A stretch of DNA of 64,000 bases from Pseudomonas marginalis (GTDB taxonomy: Bacteria > Pseudomonadota > Gammaproteobacteria > Pseudomonadales > Pseudomonadaceae): contig NZ_FNSU01000001.1 in assembly GCF_900105325.1 (NCBI RefSeq), positions 1,116,001-1,180,000 of the forward strand. The letters are read 5' to 3'. Below are positions 7,928-16,176 of the stretch, piece by piece (the stretch's first letter is position 1; every line of letters begins with the position of its first letter). Both the position numbers and the translations under genes were made by a program. The notes beneath the pieces were generated by a model, which was not told the origin of the DNA, did not search any database, and saw only the letters and a program-made list of their open reading frames with translations.

Positions 7928-9430
7928 ATGACTATCCCGAAGGCGTCACCGCAGCGGCCGGAAGATGAGAATCTAGGCGTCGCCGCCAACATGGCTTACG
8001 GCCTGCAGCATGTGCTCACCATGTACGGCGGCATCGTCGCGGTACCGTTGATCGTGGGCCAGGCGGCCGGGTTGTCACCGGCGGATATCGGCCTGTTGAT
8101 CGCCGCGTCGCTGTTTGCCGGTGGCCTTGCCACCCTGTTGCAAACCCTTGGCCTGCCGTTCTTTGGCTGTCAGTTGCCGTTGGTGCAGGGTGTGTCGTTT
8201 GCCGGTGTGGCAACCATGGTGGCGATTGTCGGCAGCGATGGCGCCGGCGGGGTACCGGCGATTCTCGGCGCGGTGATGGCCGCGTCGTTTATCGGGCTGT
8301 TGATCACCCCGGTGTTCTCGCGGATCACCCAGTTCTTCCCGCCGTTGGTGACCGGTATTGTGATCACCACCATCGGCCTGACCCTGATGCCCGTGGCGGC
8401 ACGCTGGGCCATGGGCGGTAACAGCCGCGCGGCGGATTTCGGCAGCATGCCCAATATCGGCCTGGCGGCGTTGACCCTGGTGCTGGTGCTGCTATTGAGC
8501 AAGATCGGCAGCGCGACCATCTCGCGCCTGTCGATCCTGCTGGCGATGGTGATCGGCACGGTGATCGCGGTGTTCCTCGGCATGGCGGATTTTTCCGGGG
8601 TCAGCCAGGGGCCCATGTTCGGTTTCCCTGCGCCGTTCCATTTCGGTATGCCGACCTTTCACATCGCGGCGATCATTTCCATGTGCATCGTGGTGATGGT
8701 GACACTGGTGGAAACCTCGGCCGACATCCTGGCGGTGGGGGAAATCATCGATACCAAGGTCGACTCCAAGCGCCTGGGTAACGGCCTGCGCGCCGATATG
8801 CTGTCGAGCATGTTCGCGCCGATCTTCGGTTCGTTCACCCAGAGTGCCTTCGCCCAGAACGTTGGCCTGGTGGCGGTGACCGGAGTGAAGAGTCGTTTTG
8901 TGGTGGCAACCGGCGGCTTGTTCCTGGTAATCCTCGGATTGCTGCCATTTATGGGGCGGGTGATCGCGGCGGTGCCGACCTCGGTACTGGGCGGTGCCGG
9001 GATTGTGCTGTTCGGTACCGTGGCGGCCAGTGGTATTCGCACCTTGTCCAAGGTGGATTACCGCAACAACATGAACCTGATCATCGTCGCCACGTCCATC
9101 GGGTTTGGCATGATCCCGATTGCCGCACCCAGTTTCTACGACCAGTTCCCCAGCTGGTTCGCGACCATTTTCCATTCGGGTATCAGTTCGTCGGCGATCA
9201 TGGCGATCCTGCTGAACCTGGCGTTCAACCATTTCACCGTAGGCAATTCGGACCAGCAGTCGGTGTTTGTAGCGGGGACTGAGCGCAGTTTGTGTTTCCA
9301 CGACGTAGCGGCGTTGCGTGATGGGGACTATTTCAGGGGTGGCAAGTTATTTGATGCCGAGGGCAAGGAAATTCCATTGGTGGCGCAGGAGCCAAGGAAA
9401 GCCGCACACGCTGAAACCACAGAGGTCTAA
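7928..9430 (+). CDS. NCS2-family purine/uracil:cation symporter
   Basis: A 500-residue inner-membrane nucleobase transporter of the nucleobase-cation-symporter-2 family. MAYGLQHVLTMYGGIVAVPL begins TM1, GCQLPLVQGVSFAG lies in the third segment, and LVETSADILAVGEI in TM8 carries the substrate-binding Glu. The family includes xanthine, urate and uracil carriers; the sequence looks nearest the xanthine/urate group. The start at 7928 gives the expected short cytosolic N-terminus. The C-terminal tail after about residue 440 is hydrophilic. It converges on laaA across a long hairpin. Confidence 0.88.
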   Translation: MTIPKASPQRPEDENLGVAANMAYGLQHVLTMYGGIVAVPLIVGQAAGLSPADIGLLIAASLFAGGLATLLQTLGLPFFGCQLPLVQGVSFAGVATMVAIVGSDGAGGVPAILGAVMAASFIGLLITPVFSRITQFFPPLVTGIVITTIGLTLMPVAARWAMGGNSRAADFGSMPNIGLAALTLVLVLLLSKIGSATISRLSILLAMVIGTVIAVFLGMADFSGVSQGPMFGFPAPFHFGMPTFHIAAIISMCIVVMVTLVETSADILAVGEIIDTKVDSKRLGNGLRADMLSSMFAPIFGSFTQSAFAQNVGLVAVTGVKSRFVVATGGLFLVILGLLPFMGRVIAAVPTSVLGGAGIVLFGTVAASGIRTLSKVDYRNNMNLIIVATSIGFGMIPIAAPSFYDQFPSWFATIFHSGISSSAIMAILLNLAFNHFTVGNSDQQSVFVAGTERSLCFHDVAALRDGDYFRGGKLFDAEGKEIPLVAQEPRKAAHAETTEV

Positions 9431-9536
9431 AAATGTGGGAGATTGCTCCCGATAGCGGTGGGTCAGTCACAAATACAGTGGCTGACACTCTGCTATCGGG
9501 AGCAAGTCGAATCGTCGCACCGCCCCTCCCACATTT
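9431..9536. repeat. Long nested hairpin between convergent genes (REP/BIME-like)
   Basis: Three sets of arms nest in 106 bases: AAATGTGGGAG...CTCCCACATTT outside, GCTCCCGATAGC...GCTATCGGGAGC in the middle, and TCAGTCAC...GTGGCTGA (one wobble) inside. It sits between the 3' ends of the NCS2 and laaA genes, where it can end transcription from both sides. Confidence 0.8.
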
Positions 9537-9541
9537 GGAAC

Positions 9542-10474
9542 TCAACCAGCCTTGCGGACTGTGTGCGGAACAGAGCACGCCTCATCCAGAAACTTCACCA
9601 CGGTGCCCATGCACGCCTGGCGTTCTTCCACGTGGGGCATGTGGCTGGAGTCTTCGAACAGCGCCCAGCGCACATCCGCGATCTCATCCAGGAACGGCTT
9701 GACCACCAGTGGCGTGGCCTCGTCATGCCGGCCGGAAATCACCAGGGTCGGCACCTTGATCGCCGACAGGCGGCCAATGGATTTCCAGTCCTTCAGGCTG
9801 CCGATCACGTGGAACTCGGTCGGGCCGCTCATGGCGTGATACACCGTGGGGTCCGAGTCGACCTGGGCGAAGGTGCGCGCCACTTCTTCCGGCCATGGGT
9901 TCACCCGGCACACATGCTGGTCATAGAACACCCGCGAGGCGGCGAGGTATTCCGGGTCGAGGTAGGTACCGGCGGCTTCATGCTTGAGCAGGGTTTCATG
10001 CACGCCTTGGGGCAGCAGCTTGCGCAGGCGGTTGGCTTCGCTGACCCAGGTGCGCATGCAGGTCGGTGAGTTGGCTGGGATAAACGCACGCAGGCCCTTG
10101 GGTTGCAGGATTGCGTGCTCGCTGCCGAGCATGCCGCCCCAGGACTGACCAAGGATCGCGTAGTTATCGCTGATCTGCAGGTGGTCCAGCAGGTTGTCCA
10201 GTTCTTTAAGGAACAGATCGACGGTCCAGAAGGACGGGTCTTTCTCAGGCAAGTGCGTGGAGCGGCCGTTGCCCAGTTGGTCGTAGTGGATGACCGCATG
10301 ACCGCTGGCCGCGACGTCCTTGAACGCGTCGACATAATCATGGGTGCAGCCCGGGCCGCCGTGGATGACCACCAGCGGCGTGCGGCCGCTGGCCAGGTCG
10401 CCAGTGACACGGTACCAGGTCTGGTAGTCGCCAAACGCGGCATACCCTTTGCGGATTTTTTCGATGAAGTCCAT
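9542..10474 (-). CDS. laaA: Proline-iminopeptidase-family hydrolase, LaaA-like amidase
   Basis: A 310-residue alpha/beta hydrolase of peptidase family S33. HGGPG (38-42) is the oxyanion-hole motif and GQSWGG carries nucleophile Ser111. The acid is in ISGRHDEATP and the His in SSHMPH. It closely resembles the L-amino-acid amidase LaaA described from Pseudomonas azotoformans, which hydrolyses L-prolinamide and similar amides. There is no signal peptide, so it is cytosolic. It lies downstream of the LuxR-solo gene in the same direction, with a lux-box-like repeat in the 92-base gap, so it may have its own LuxR-driven promoter. Confidence 0.85.
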   Translation of the reverse strand: MDFIEKIRKGYAAFGDYQTWYRVTGDLASGRTPLVVIHGGPGCTHDYVDAFKDVAASGHAVIHYDQLGNGRSTHLPEKDPSFWTVDLFLKELDNLLDHLQISDNYAILGQSWGGMLGSEHAILQPKGLRAFIPANSPTCMRTWVSEANRLRKLLPQGVHETLLKHEAAGTYLDPEYLAASRVFYDQHVCRVNPWPEEVARTFAQVDSDPTVYHAMSGPTEFHVIGSLKDWKSIGRLSAIKVPTLVISGRHDEATPLVVKPFLDEIADVRWALFEDSSHMPHVEERQACMGTVVKFLDEACSVPHTVRKAG

Positions 10475-10534
10475 TTCCTGCCCTGCCCTGAAAAAATGAT
10501 CAGGGACACGATAGTCTGCGGACGAGATTTAGGT

Positions 10535-10555
10535 AACTAGCAAAACAGCTAGGTT
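10535..10555. promoter_or_regulatory. Candidate lux-box upstream of laaA
   Basis: AACTAGC-AAAACA-GCTAGGTT is a 21-base inverted repeat about 60 bases before the laaA start. Its reverse complement shares AACCTA at one end and AG(G)TT at the other with the repeat at 11411-11432 upstream of the second hydrolase. It lies between the LuxR gene and laaA. Confidence 0.55.
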
Positions 10556-10566
10556 TTGCCGGTGGA

Positions 10567-11352
10567 TCAGTCTTCCAGCAGGCGGTAATGGGTGGCGCGG
10601 ACCACCGCCTGCACACGGTTCTTGGCGCCCAGTTTGTGCATCGCCGAGGCCAGGTGCAGGGTGACGACGGCCAGTGAGCGGCTCAGTTGCGTGGCGATTT
10701 CGGCGGCGGTCAGGCCGTCGGCGGCCCATTTGAGGCATTCGCGTTCACGTTTGGTCAGGTGAATGTGCGGGTAGGTGCGCAGCTCCTTGCCGAACAGCGG
10801 GTAGGCCGCTTCCTGCAACGCGTGGGAAATCAGGCTGAAGTCCGACAAGGTCTGCTGCGCGTCCTGCAGCACGGCAGGCGTTTTGCCAGTGCGCAAGCCG
10901 GTCAGTGACGCGAAGCCGCCACGGGGCAGATGCATCGGCACGCTGACGCCGCAGGTCAGTTGCTGGTCGTGCAGGTAGGACGAAACGGGGGCGTGGCAGG
11001 GGTCGATGATGGTTTGCAGGGCCGTGTCAGCCTGGGCTTCGTAGGACCACACGAACGGCGATACCGTGCGCAGAGCCAGGTGTTGCACCGGGTCGATCTG
11101 GTAGAAACCCTTGCTGCACCACAGCGCATGCCAATCGGTCGGCGTGTTGCGCAGCTCCAGCACCGAGGGGGTGATCAATGCACCATCCTGGTCGATCGGC
11201 ACCGGGGTGTAGTCGTATACCAGTGCATCGAAGCCCAATTGCTGGGCGAGGATAAAAGTGTTGTCCATCTGCTCATCCAGGCTCCTGCCCGGCATCAGAC
11301 GTTGATTGAAGGCAGTTAGCTTGGCCAGCATCCGTTCTGCTCCCGAATTCAT
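10567..11352 (-). CDS. pipR: LuxR-family solo regulator, PipR/PsoR-like (plant-signal branch)
   Basis: A 261-residue regulator with an N-terminal autoinducer-binding-like domain (about 20-180) and a C-terminal LuxR helix-turn-helix (LTKRERECLKWAADGLTAAE, about 195-255). In the ligand pocket, Trp74, Asp87 and Trp102 fit the conserved W57, D70 and W85 of LuxR proteins, but Trp78 replaces the conserved Tyr61. This change is typical of plant-associated LuxR solos that do not bind acyl-homoserine lactones. No luxI gene is nearby. It is flanked by two proline-iminopeptidase-family genes and a peptide ABC transporter, as described for PipR of a poplar Pseudomonas. The ATG at 11352 has GGAG upstream. 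Confidence 0.82.
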   Translation of the reverse strand: MNSGAERMLAKLTAFNQRLMPGRSLDEQMDNTFILAQQLGFDALVYDYTPVPIDQDGALITPSVLELRNTPTDWHALWCSKGFYQIDPVQHLALRTVSPFVWSYEAQADTALQTIIDPCHAPVSSYLHDQQLTCGVSVPMHLPRGGFASLTGLRTGKTPAVLQDAQQTLSDFSLISHALQEAAYPLFGKELRTYPHIHLTKRERECLKWAADGLTAAEIATQLSRSLAVVTLHLASAMHKLGAKNRVQAVVRATHYRLLED

Positions 11353-11410
11353 TTGAATCTCCACTTCCTGCAAGTAGAATGCCACGCCCCGGCGAAGGAC
11401 TGCCAGGCCA

Positions 11411-11432
11411 AACCTATAAGAAATACCAGGTT
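11411..11432. promoter_or_regulatory. Candidate lux-box upstream of pipA
   Basis: AACCT-ATAAGAAATACC-AGGTT is an inverted repeat about 83 bases before the pipA start and 58 bases upstream of the divergent pipR start. It resembles the repeat at 10535-10555, as expected if one LuxR protein controls both hydrolases and the transporter operon. Confidence 0.55.
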
Positions 11433-11514
11433 ATGGACGCGCGGCATCCTCGGTAGTGTTGGCCTGATAAACGGCCGCTGCCCGCCAGGCCGATACAACA
11501 CAAGGAATGTATGC

Positions 11515-12402
11515 ATGTGGCGTGAAATTGCCCCCGACCAGCAGTACAACGTGCAAGTCGATGGCCACAACCTCGTGGTCTACAGCTTCGGCGAAGGCGA
11601 TGAGGTGCTCTTGTGTCTCAACGGCGGGCCGGGCCTGCCGTGTGACTACTTGCGCGACGCCCATGGCTGGCTCAAGGACCATGACCTGCGAGTGGTTGCA
11701 TTCGACCAGCTTGGCACAGGCGCATCAGCCAGACCGACCGATGTTTCCCTGTGGGAAATCCGCCGTTATGTCGAAGAAGTCGAAACCGTACGCCAAGCCC
11801 TTGGCCTCGGCCGCGTGCACCTGCTCGGGCATTCCTGGGGCGGCTGGCTGGGCATCGAATACGCCATCCATTACCCCGACAGGCTGAAAAGCCTGATCCT
11901 CGAGAACACCGTCGGCGACATTCCGCATCTTTCTCAAGAACTCGAACGCCTGCGCGGCGCGCTGGGCAGTGAGACCGTGGCGATGATGCAACGCCACGAA
12001 GCCATGGGTACCCTGGATCACCCGCAGTACCAGGCCGCGATCACCTTGCTCAACTATCGCCACGTCTGCCGCCTGGACGAATGGCCCGAACCGGTCAAGC
12101 GCTCCCTCGGCGACTGGAACATGGGCCCCTATGAAACCATGCAGGGCCCCAACGAATTCCTCTACGTCGGCAACCTCAAGGACTGGAACCGCATCCCCGA
12201 GATGGCCGCTTTCAACATGCCGATCCTGATCACCACCGGCCAGCACGACGAACTCACCCCAGCCTGCGCCATGCGCATGAAGATGGCGGCCAGACACGCC
12301 GAACTGCATGTATTTCCCAACAGTAGCCATATGCCGTTCTATGAAGAGCCACAGGCTTATTTTCCGGTACTGTTGGACTTTCTCGCTCGCCACCGAGGCT
12401 GA
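11515..12402 (+). CDS. pipA: Proline iminopeptidase-family alpha/beta hydrolase, PipA-like
   Basis: A 295-residue cytosolic S33-family hydrolase. NGGPG (36-40) forms the oxyanion hole, GHSWGG carries Ser107, the acid is in TTGQHDELTP, and the His is in SSHMPF. It is a paralogue of laaA on the other side of the LuxR gene. The upstream in-frame extension to 11353 is rejected; the ATG at 11515 has CAAGGA before it and gives a normal length. It is the first gene of an operon with a five-gene ABC transporter (four-base gap to the next gene), so it probably cleaves imported peptides or amides. In the Pseudomonas PipR system, such a pip gene is the LuxR target. Confidence 0.85.
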   Translation: MWREIAPDQQYNVQVDGHNLVVYSFGEGDEVLLCLNGGPGLPCDYLRDAHGWLKDHDLRVVAFDQLGTGASARPTDVSLWEIRRYVEEVETVRQALGLGRVHLLGHSWGGWLGIEYAIHYPDRLKSLILENTVGDIPHLSQELERLRGALGSETVAMMQRHEAMGTLDHPQYQAAITLLNYRHVCRLDEWPEPVKRSLGDWNMGPYETMQGPNEFLYVGNLKDWNRIPEMAAFNMPILITTGQHDELTPACAMRMKMAARHAELHVFPNSSHMPFYEEPQAYFPVLLDFLARHRG

Positions 12403-12405
12403 CAG

Positions 12406-13353
12406 ATGAACCTGGCGCGCTACCGTTTTGTACTGTCCCGGCCGCTGCAATTGCTGCCGGTACTGTTTGGCATCAGCCTGATCACGTTTGTGCTGGTGCG
12501 CTCGATTCCTGGCGACCCGGCGCGGGCCCTGCTGGGCTCGCGCAGCACGCCGGATGCCTTGCTGAAAATCCGCGCCCAGTACGGCCTCGACCAGCCTTTG
12601 TGGCAGCAGTATTTCTATTTCCTGAAGAACCTGCTCAAGGGCGATCTCGGCCAATCACTGCTGTACAAAGTCGACGCCTTGAAATTGATCGTCACCCGCA
12701 TCGAACCCACCCTGGTGCTGGTGCTTGGCAGTGTGGTGCTGGCACTGCTGATTGCGGTGCCGCTGGCGACGTGGGCGGCGCGCAATAAAGGCGGGTGGGC
12801 GGACAACCTGATCCGCGTGTTCACCACCGTGGGCCTGGGCATGCCGGCGTTCTGGCTGGGCCTGATGCTGATCCTGCTGCTCAGTGTGCAATGGGGCCTG
12901 TTCCCGGTGTCCGGCTACGGCCGTACCTGGCTGGACAAGGCGCACCATATGGTCTTGCCGTGCCTGACCATCGCCCTGGCGCTGTCGGCGGTGCTGGTCC
13001 GCAACCTGCGGGCGAGCATGTTGATGGAGCTGCAGGCCGACCACGTCACTGCCGCGCGGGCCCGTGGGCTGTCGGAAGCTGCGGTGTTCCGTCGCCATGT
13101 GTTGCCCAATTCCCTGGTGCCGGCGGTCAACCTGCTGGCGGTGAATATTGGTTGGCTGATCAGCGGCACCGTCGTGATCGAAAGCCTGTTCGCCATTCCC
13201 GGCATCGGCCAGTTGCTGGTGCGCGGCATTTTTACCCGCGACTACATGGTGGTGCAGGGCGTGGCGATGGTGCTGGCGTGCGCGACGGTGGTGGTCAACT
13301 TTATCGCCGACGTGGTCACGGTGGCCCTCGACCCTCGGGTGAAAATGCAATGA
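12406..13353 (+). CDS. Peptide-type ABC transporter permease (DppB-like)
   Basis: A 315-residue inner-membrane permease with about six transmembrane segments. The N-terminal SIPGDPARALLG belongs to the DppB/OppB extracytoplasmic region, and ADHVTAARARGLSEAAVFRRHV matches the cytoplasmic EAA loop that contacts the ATPase. It forms the channel with the next gene product. A GAGG site lies seven bases before the ATG. The operon is tightly packed, and this gene ends in an ATGA overlap with the next. Confidence 0.92.
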   Translation: MNLARYRFVLSRPLQLLPVLFGISLITFVLVRSIPGDPARALLGSRSTPDALLKIRAQYGLDQPLWQQYFYFLKNLLKGDLGQSLLYKVDALKLIVTRIEPTLVLVLGSVVLALLIAVPLATWAARNKGGWADNLIRVFTTVGLGMPAFWLGLMLILLLSVQWGLFPVSGYGRTWLDKAHHMVLPCLTIALALSAVLVRNLRASMLMELQADHVTAARARGLSEAAVFRRHVLPNSLVPAVNLLAVNIGWLISGTVVIESLFAIPGIGQLLVRGIFTRDYMVVQGVAMVLACATVVVNFIADVVTVALDPRVKMQ

Positions 13354-14207
13354 GCAGCCGTCCACTGATTGCCCCATGGCGCCTGCGTCTGCGGTTTGGC
13401 TTTCGCAATGGCCGCCTGACGGCCGCGTGGGGGCTGTTGATCCTGCTGGTATGGTTGGTCCTGGCGCTATGTGCGCCGTGGATCGCGCCCTATGACCCGA
13501 TCGCGCAGAACACCGACATCAGCTTGCTGGGGCCGAGCCTGGCCCATCCATTCGGTACGGATAACTACGGTCGAGACATCCTTTCGAGGGTGATCTGGGG
13601 CGCGCGCGTCGATCTGCAACTGGCCATTATCGGGGTGATTTTCCCGTTCATGATCGGCACGTTTGTCGGCGCGGTTTCCGGCTATATCGGCGGGCGCTTC
13701 GACAGTTTCTGCATGCGCGTGATCGATGTGATCCTGGCGTTCCCGTTCCTGGTGTTGATGCTGGCGATCATGGCTATCCTCGGTCCGGGCCTGAAGAGTT
13801 TTTATATCGCCATGGCGCTGGTGGGCTGGGTGTCGTATGCGCGGCTGATCCGCTCACAGATCCTGGTGCTCAAGGAAAGCGACTTCGCCCTGGCGGCCAA
13901 GAGCCTGGGCTTTGGCCATGGGCGCATTCTGTTCCGACATTTGCTGCCGAATGCGATGTTTGGCTCGATTGTGTTTTCCATGTCTGACGCGGTGCTGGTA
14001 CTGCTCAACGGTGCCGCCGTGAGCTACCTGGGCCTGGGCGTGCAACCGCCGACGGCAGAGTGGGGGACGATGATTGCCGAAGGGCAGGCGTTTATCACCA
14101 CGGCCTGGTGGATCTGCACCTTTCCGGGGCTGGCCATCGTGACCCTGGCCATGGGCTTCAGCCTGCTGGCCGATGGTGTGGCGCAAGTGCTGGGGGATCG
14201 CTCATGA
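13350..14207 (+). CDS. Peptide-type ABC transporter permease (DppC-like)
   Basis: A 285-residue second permease subunit. The motif HPFGTDNYGRDILSRVIWGA is the DppC/OppC hallmark, and the EAA loop appears as DFALAAKSLGFGHGRILFRH. It starts in an ATGA overlap with the upstream permease gene and ends in another with the first ATPase, indicating translational coupling. The longer open frame upstream is a shadow within the previous gene. Confidence 0.92.
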   Translation: MSSRPLIAPWRLRLRFGFRNGRLTAAWGLLILLVWLVLALCAPWIAPYDPIAQNTDISLLGPSLAHPFGTDNYGRDILSRVIWGARVDLQLAIIGVIFPFMIGTFVGAVSGYIGGRFDSFCMRVIDVILAFPFLVLMLAIMAILGPGLKSFYIAMALVGWVSYARLIRSQILVLKESDFALAAKSLGFGHGRILFRHLLPNAMFGSIVFSMSDAVLVLLNGAAVSYLGLGVQPPTAEWGTMIAEGQAFITTAWWICTFPGLAIVTLAMGFSLLADGVAQVLGDRS

Positions 14208-15160
14208 GCCTGCTGCAGGTGCAAGATCTCAGCGTGATCGCCAACAACGCCGGGCGCGATGTGACCTTGGTCGACCGCGTGTCCTTTGACCTGGCCGAAG
14301 GCGAGATCCTCGGCCTGGTGGGTGAAAGCGGCTCGGGCAAGACCATGGCCTGCCGTGGCTTGATGCGCCTGTTGCCGTCGCCCAACCTGCGCGTGCAGGG
14401 CGGTGCGGTACGCCTGGCGGGCCAGGACCTGCTGCAACTGGATGACGCCGGCATGCGGGCGGTGCGTGGCGGGCAGTTGGGCATGATCTTCCAGAACCCC
14501 AGCAGCCACCTCGACCCCTTGATGCGCATCGGCGATCAGATCGCCGAAGGCATCCGCCTGCATCAGGGTGCGTCGAAAAAAGACGCGCGCCGACAAGCCA
14601 TCGAAGTGTTGCGCCAGGTGGGCATTCCCGATCCCCAGGCACGGGTCGACAACTATCCCCATGAATTTTCCGGTGGCATGCGCCAGCGCGCGATGATCGC
14701 CGTGGCCCTGGGCTGCAACCCGAACGTATTGATCGCCGACGAGCCGACCACGGCGCTGGACGTGACCGTGCAGGCGCAGATCCTGCGCCTGCTGCTGGAC
14801 CTGCGTGACCAGCGCGGCCTGTCGCTCATCATGATCACCCACGACCTCGGCGTGGTTGCGCAAACCTGTGATTCCATCGCCGTGATGTACGCCGGGCGCC
14901 TGTGCGAGCACGGCAGCAAGTACGACGTGCTCGCCCATCCGCAACACCCCTACACAGCCGGCCTGATTGATTGCCAACCGACCCACGGCAGTGGTCCTGG
15001 GTTGCTGCGTACCATCCCCGGCCAGCCGCCCTTGCTCGATGAGTTACCCGACGGCTGCCGCTTCAACCCGCGTTGCCCGCAGGTCGGCGCGTTGTGCACC
15101 GAACGGTTGCCCGAAGGCGCGCGCGTGGCCTGTCACTACCCGTTGGGAGCACGCCCATGA
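14204..15160 (+). CDS. Peptide-type ABC transporter ATPase (DppD-like)
   Basis: A 318-residue ABC ATPase. The Walker A motif is GESGSGKT, the signature is FSGGMRQRAMIA, and Walker B is LIADEPTTALD. The C-terminal oligopeptide/dipeptide extension shows the CRFNPRCPQVGALC cysteine cluster, typical of DppD/OppD, which binds an iron-sulfur cluster in some members. It pairs with the next ATPase. The start sits in an ATGA overlap with the permease gene. Confidence 0.93.
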   Translation: MSLLQVQDLSVIANNAGRDVTLVDRVSFDLAEGEILGLVGESGSGKTMACRGLMRLLPSPNLRVQGGAVRLAGQDLLQLDDAGMRAVRGGQLGMIFQNPSSHLDPLMRIGDQIAEGIRLHQGASKKDARRQAIEVLRQVGIPDPQARVDNYPHEFSGGMRQRAMIAVALGCNPNVLIADEPTTALDVTVQAQILRLLLDLRDQRGLSLIMITHDLGVVAQTCDSIAVMYAGRLCEHGSKYDVLAHPQHPYTAGLIDCQPTHGSGPGLLRTIPGQPPLLDELPDGCRFNPRCPQVGALCTERLPEGARVACHYPLGARP

Positions 15161-16176
15161 GCCTGTTGCAGATCAAGAACCTCGAGGTGCGGTTCGCCGC
15201 GTCCGGCACGGGGGTGTTCGGCCTGAACAAGCAGTGGGTGAAGGCGGTGAACGGTGTGTCGCTGGACCTTGCAGCCGGCGAAACCCTGGGGTTGGTGGGG
15301 GAGTCCGGCAGCGGCAAAAGCACCCTGGGCCGCGCGATCCTGCACCTCAACCCGATCAGTGCCGGGCAGGTGCTGTTCGATGGCATCGACATGGCCCATG
15401 GCAGCGCGATCGACATCGTGCGCCTGCGCCAGGAAACGGCGATGATCTTCCAGGATCCCTACGCCGCGTTGAACCCGCGCCACACCATCGGCGAAACCAT
15501 CGCCGAGGTGCTGCGGGTGCAGCGCAAAGTCCCGGCAGAGCGTATCCCGGCTCGCGTCAACGAACTGCTTGACCTGGTCGGCCTGCGCCCCGAACTGGCC
15601 AGTCGCAAACCCGGCGCCCTCAGTGGTGGCCAATGCCAGCGTGTCGGTATTGCCCGGGCGCTGGCGGTGGAGCCGCGCTTGATCATCGCCGATGAATGCG
15701 TGGCGGCCCTGGATGTATCGATCCAGGGCCAGATCATCAACCTGCTGTTGGAACTGCAACAGCGCATGAACCTGGCGATCCTGTTTATCGCCCACGATTT
15801 GGCCATCGTGCGGCGCCTGTGCGACCGCGTGGCGGTGATGTACTTGGGCAAGATCGTCGAGGAAGGGCCGGTGGAAGCGGTCTTCACCTCGCCGCGCCAT
15901 CCGTATACGGCGGCGTTGATCGAGGCGATTCCGGAGATCGATCCGCACCGGCCCTTGCCGACGCAGCCGTTGCCTGGCGAGCCGCCGAGCCCGCTGAATT
16001 TGCCTACGGGCTGTGCCTTCCACCCGCGTTGCCGGTACGCCCGGACGATGTGTTCCGTGGTATTGCCGCCTACCCATTCCCTGCACGAGCATCGATACAG
16101 TTGCGTGCTTGAAGAACCGTTGACCCTACCTGCCCATCATGAACAAGGAGTTATGACATGCAATCGCGCCACTTGA
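15157..16176 (+). CDS. Peptide-type ABC transporter ATPase (DppF-like)
   Basis: A 339-residue second ATPase of the importer. The Walker A motif is GESGSGKST. The signature reads LSGGQCQRVGIARAL, with Cys where the family usually has Arg. Walker B reads LIIADECVAALD, with Cys in place of the usual Pro after the catalytic Glu; the Glu itself is kept. The C-terminal CAFHPRCRYARTMC cluster is the oligopeptide-transporter extension. It starts in an ATGA overlap, and its 3' end overlaps the binding-protein gene by 19 bases. Confidence 0.92.
   Translation: MSLLQIKNLEVRFAASGTGVFGLNKQWVKAVNGVSLDLAAGETLGLVGESGSGKSTLGRAILHLNPISAGQVLFDGIDMAHGSAIDIVRLRQETAMIFQDPYAALNPRHTIGETIAEVLRVQRKVPAERIPARVNELLDLVGLRPELASRKPGALSGGQCQRVGIARALAVEPRLIIADECVAALDVSIQGQIINLLLELQQRMNLAILFIAHDLAIVRRLCDRVAVMYLGKIVEEGPVEAVFTSPRHPYTAALIEAIPEIDPHRPLPTQPLPGEPPSPLNLPTGCAFHPRCRYARTMCSVVLPPTHSLHEHRYSCVLEEPLTLPAHHEQGVMTCNRAT

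Noticed and set aside
16158..16176. A 19-base overlap of the ATPase and binding-protein genes as a possible frameshift
   Set aside because: Both frames are complete, the ATPase ends with family-like sequence before a short extra tail, and AAGGAG clearly marks the second start.
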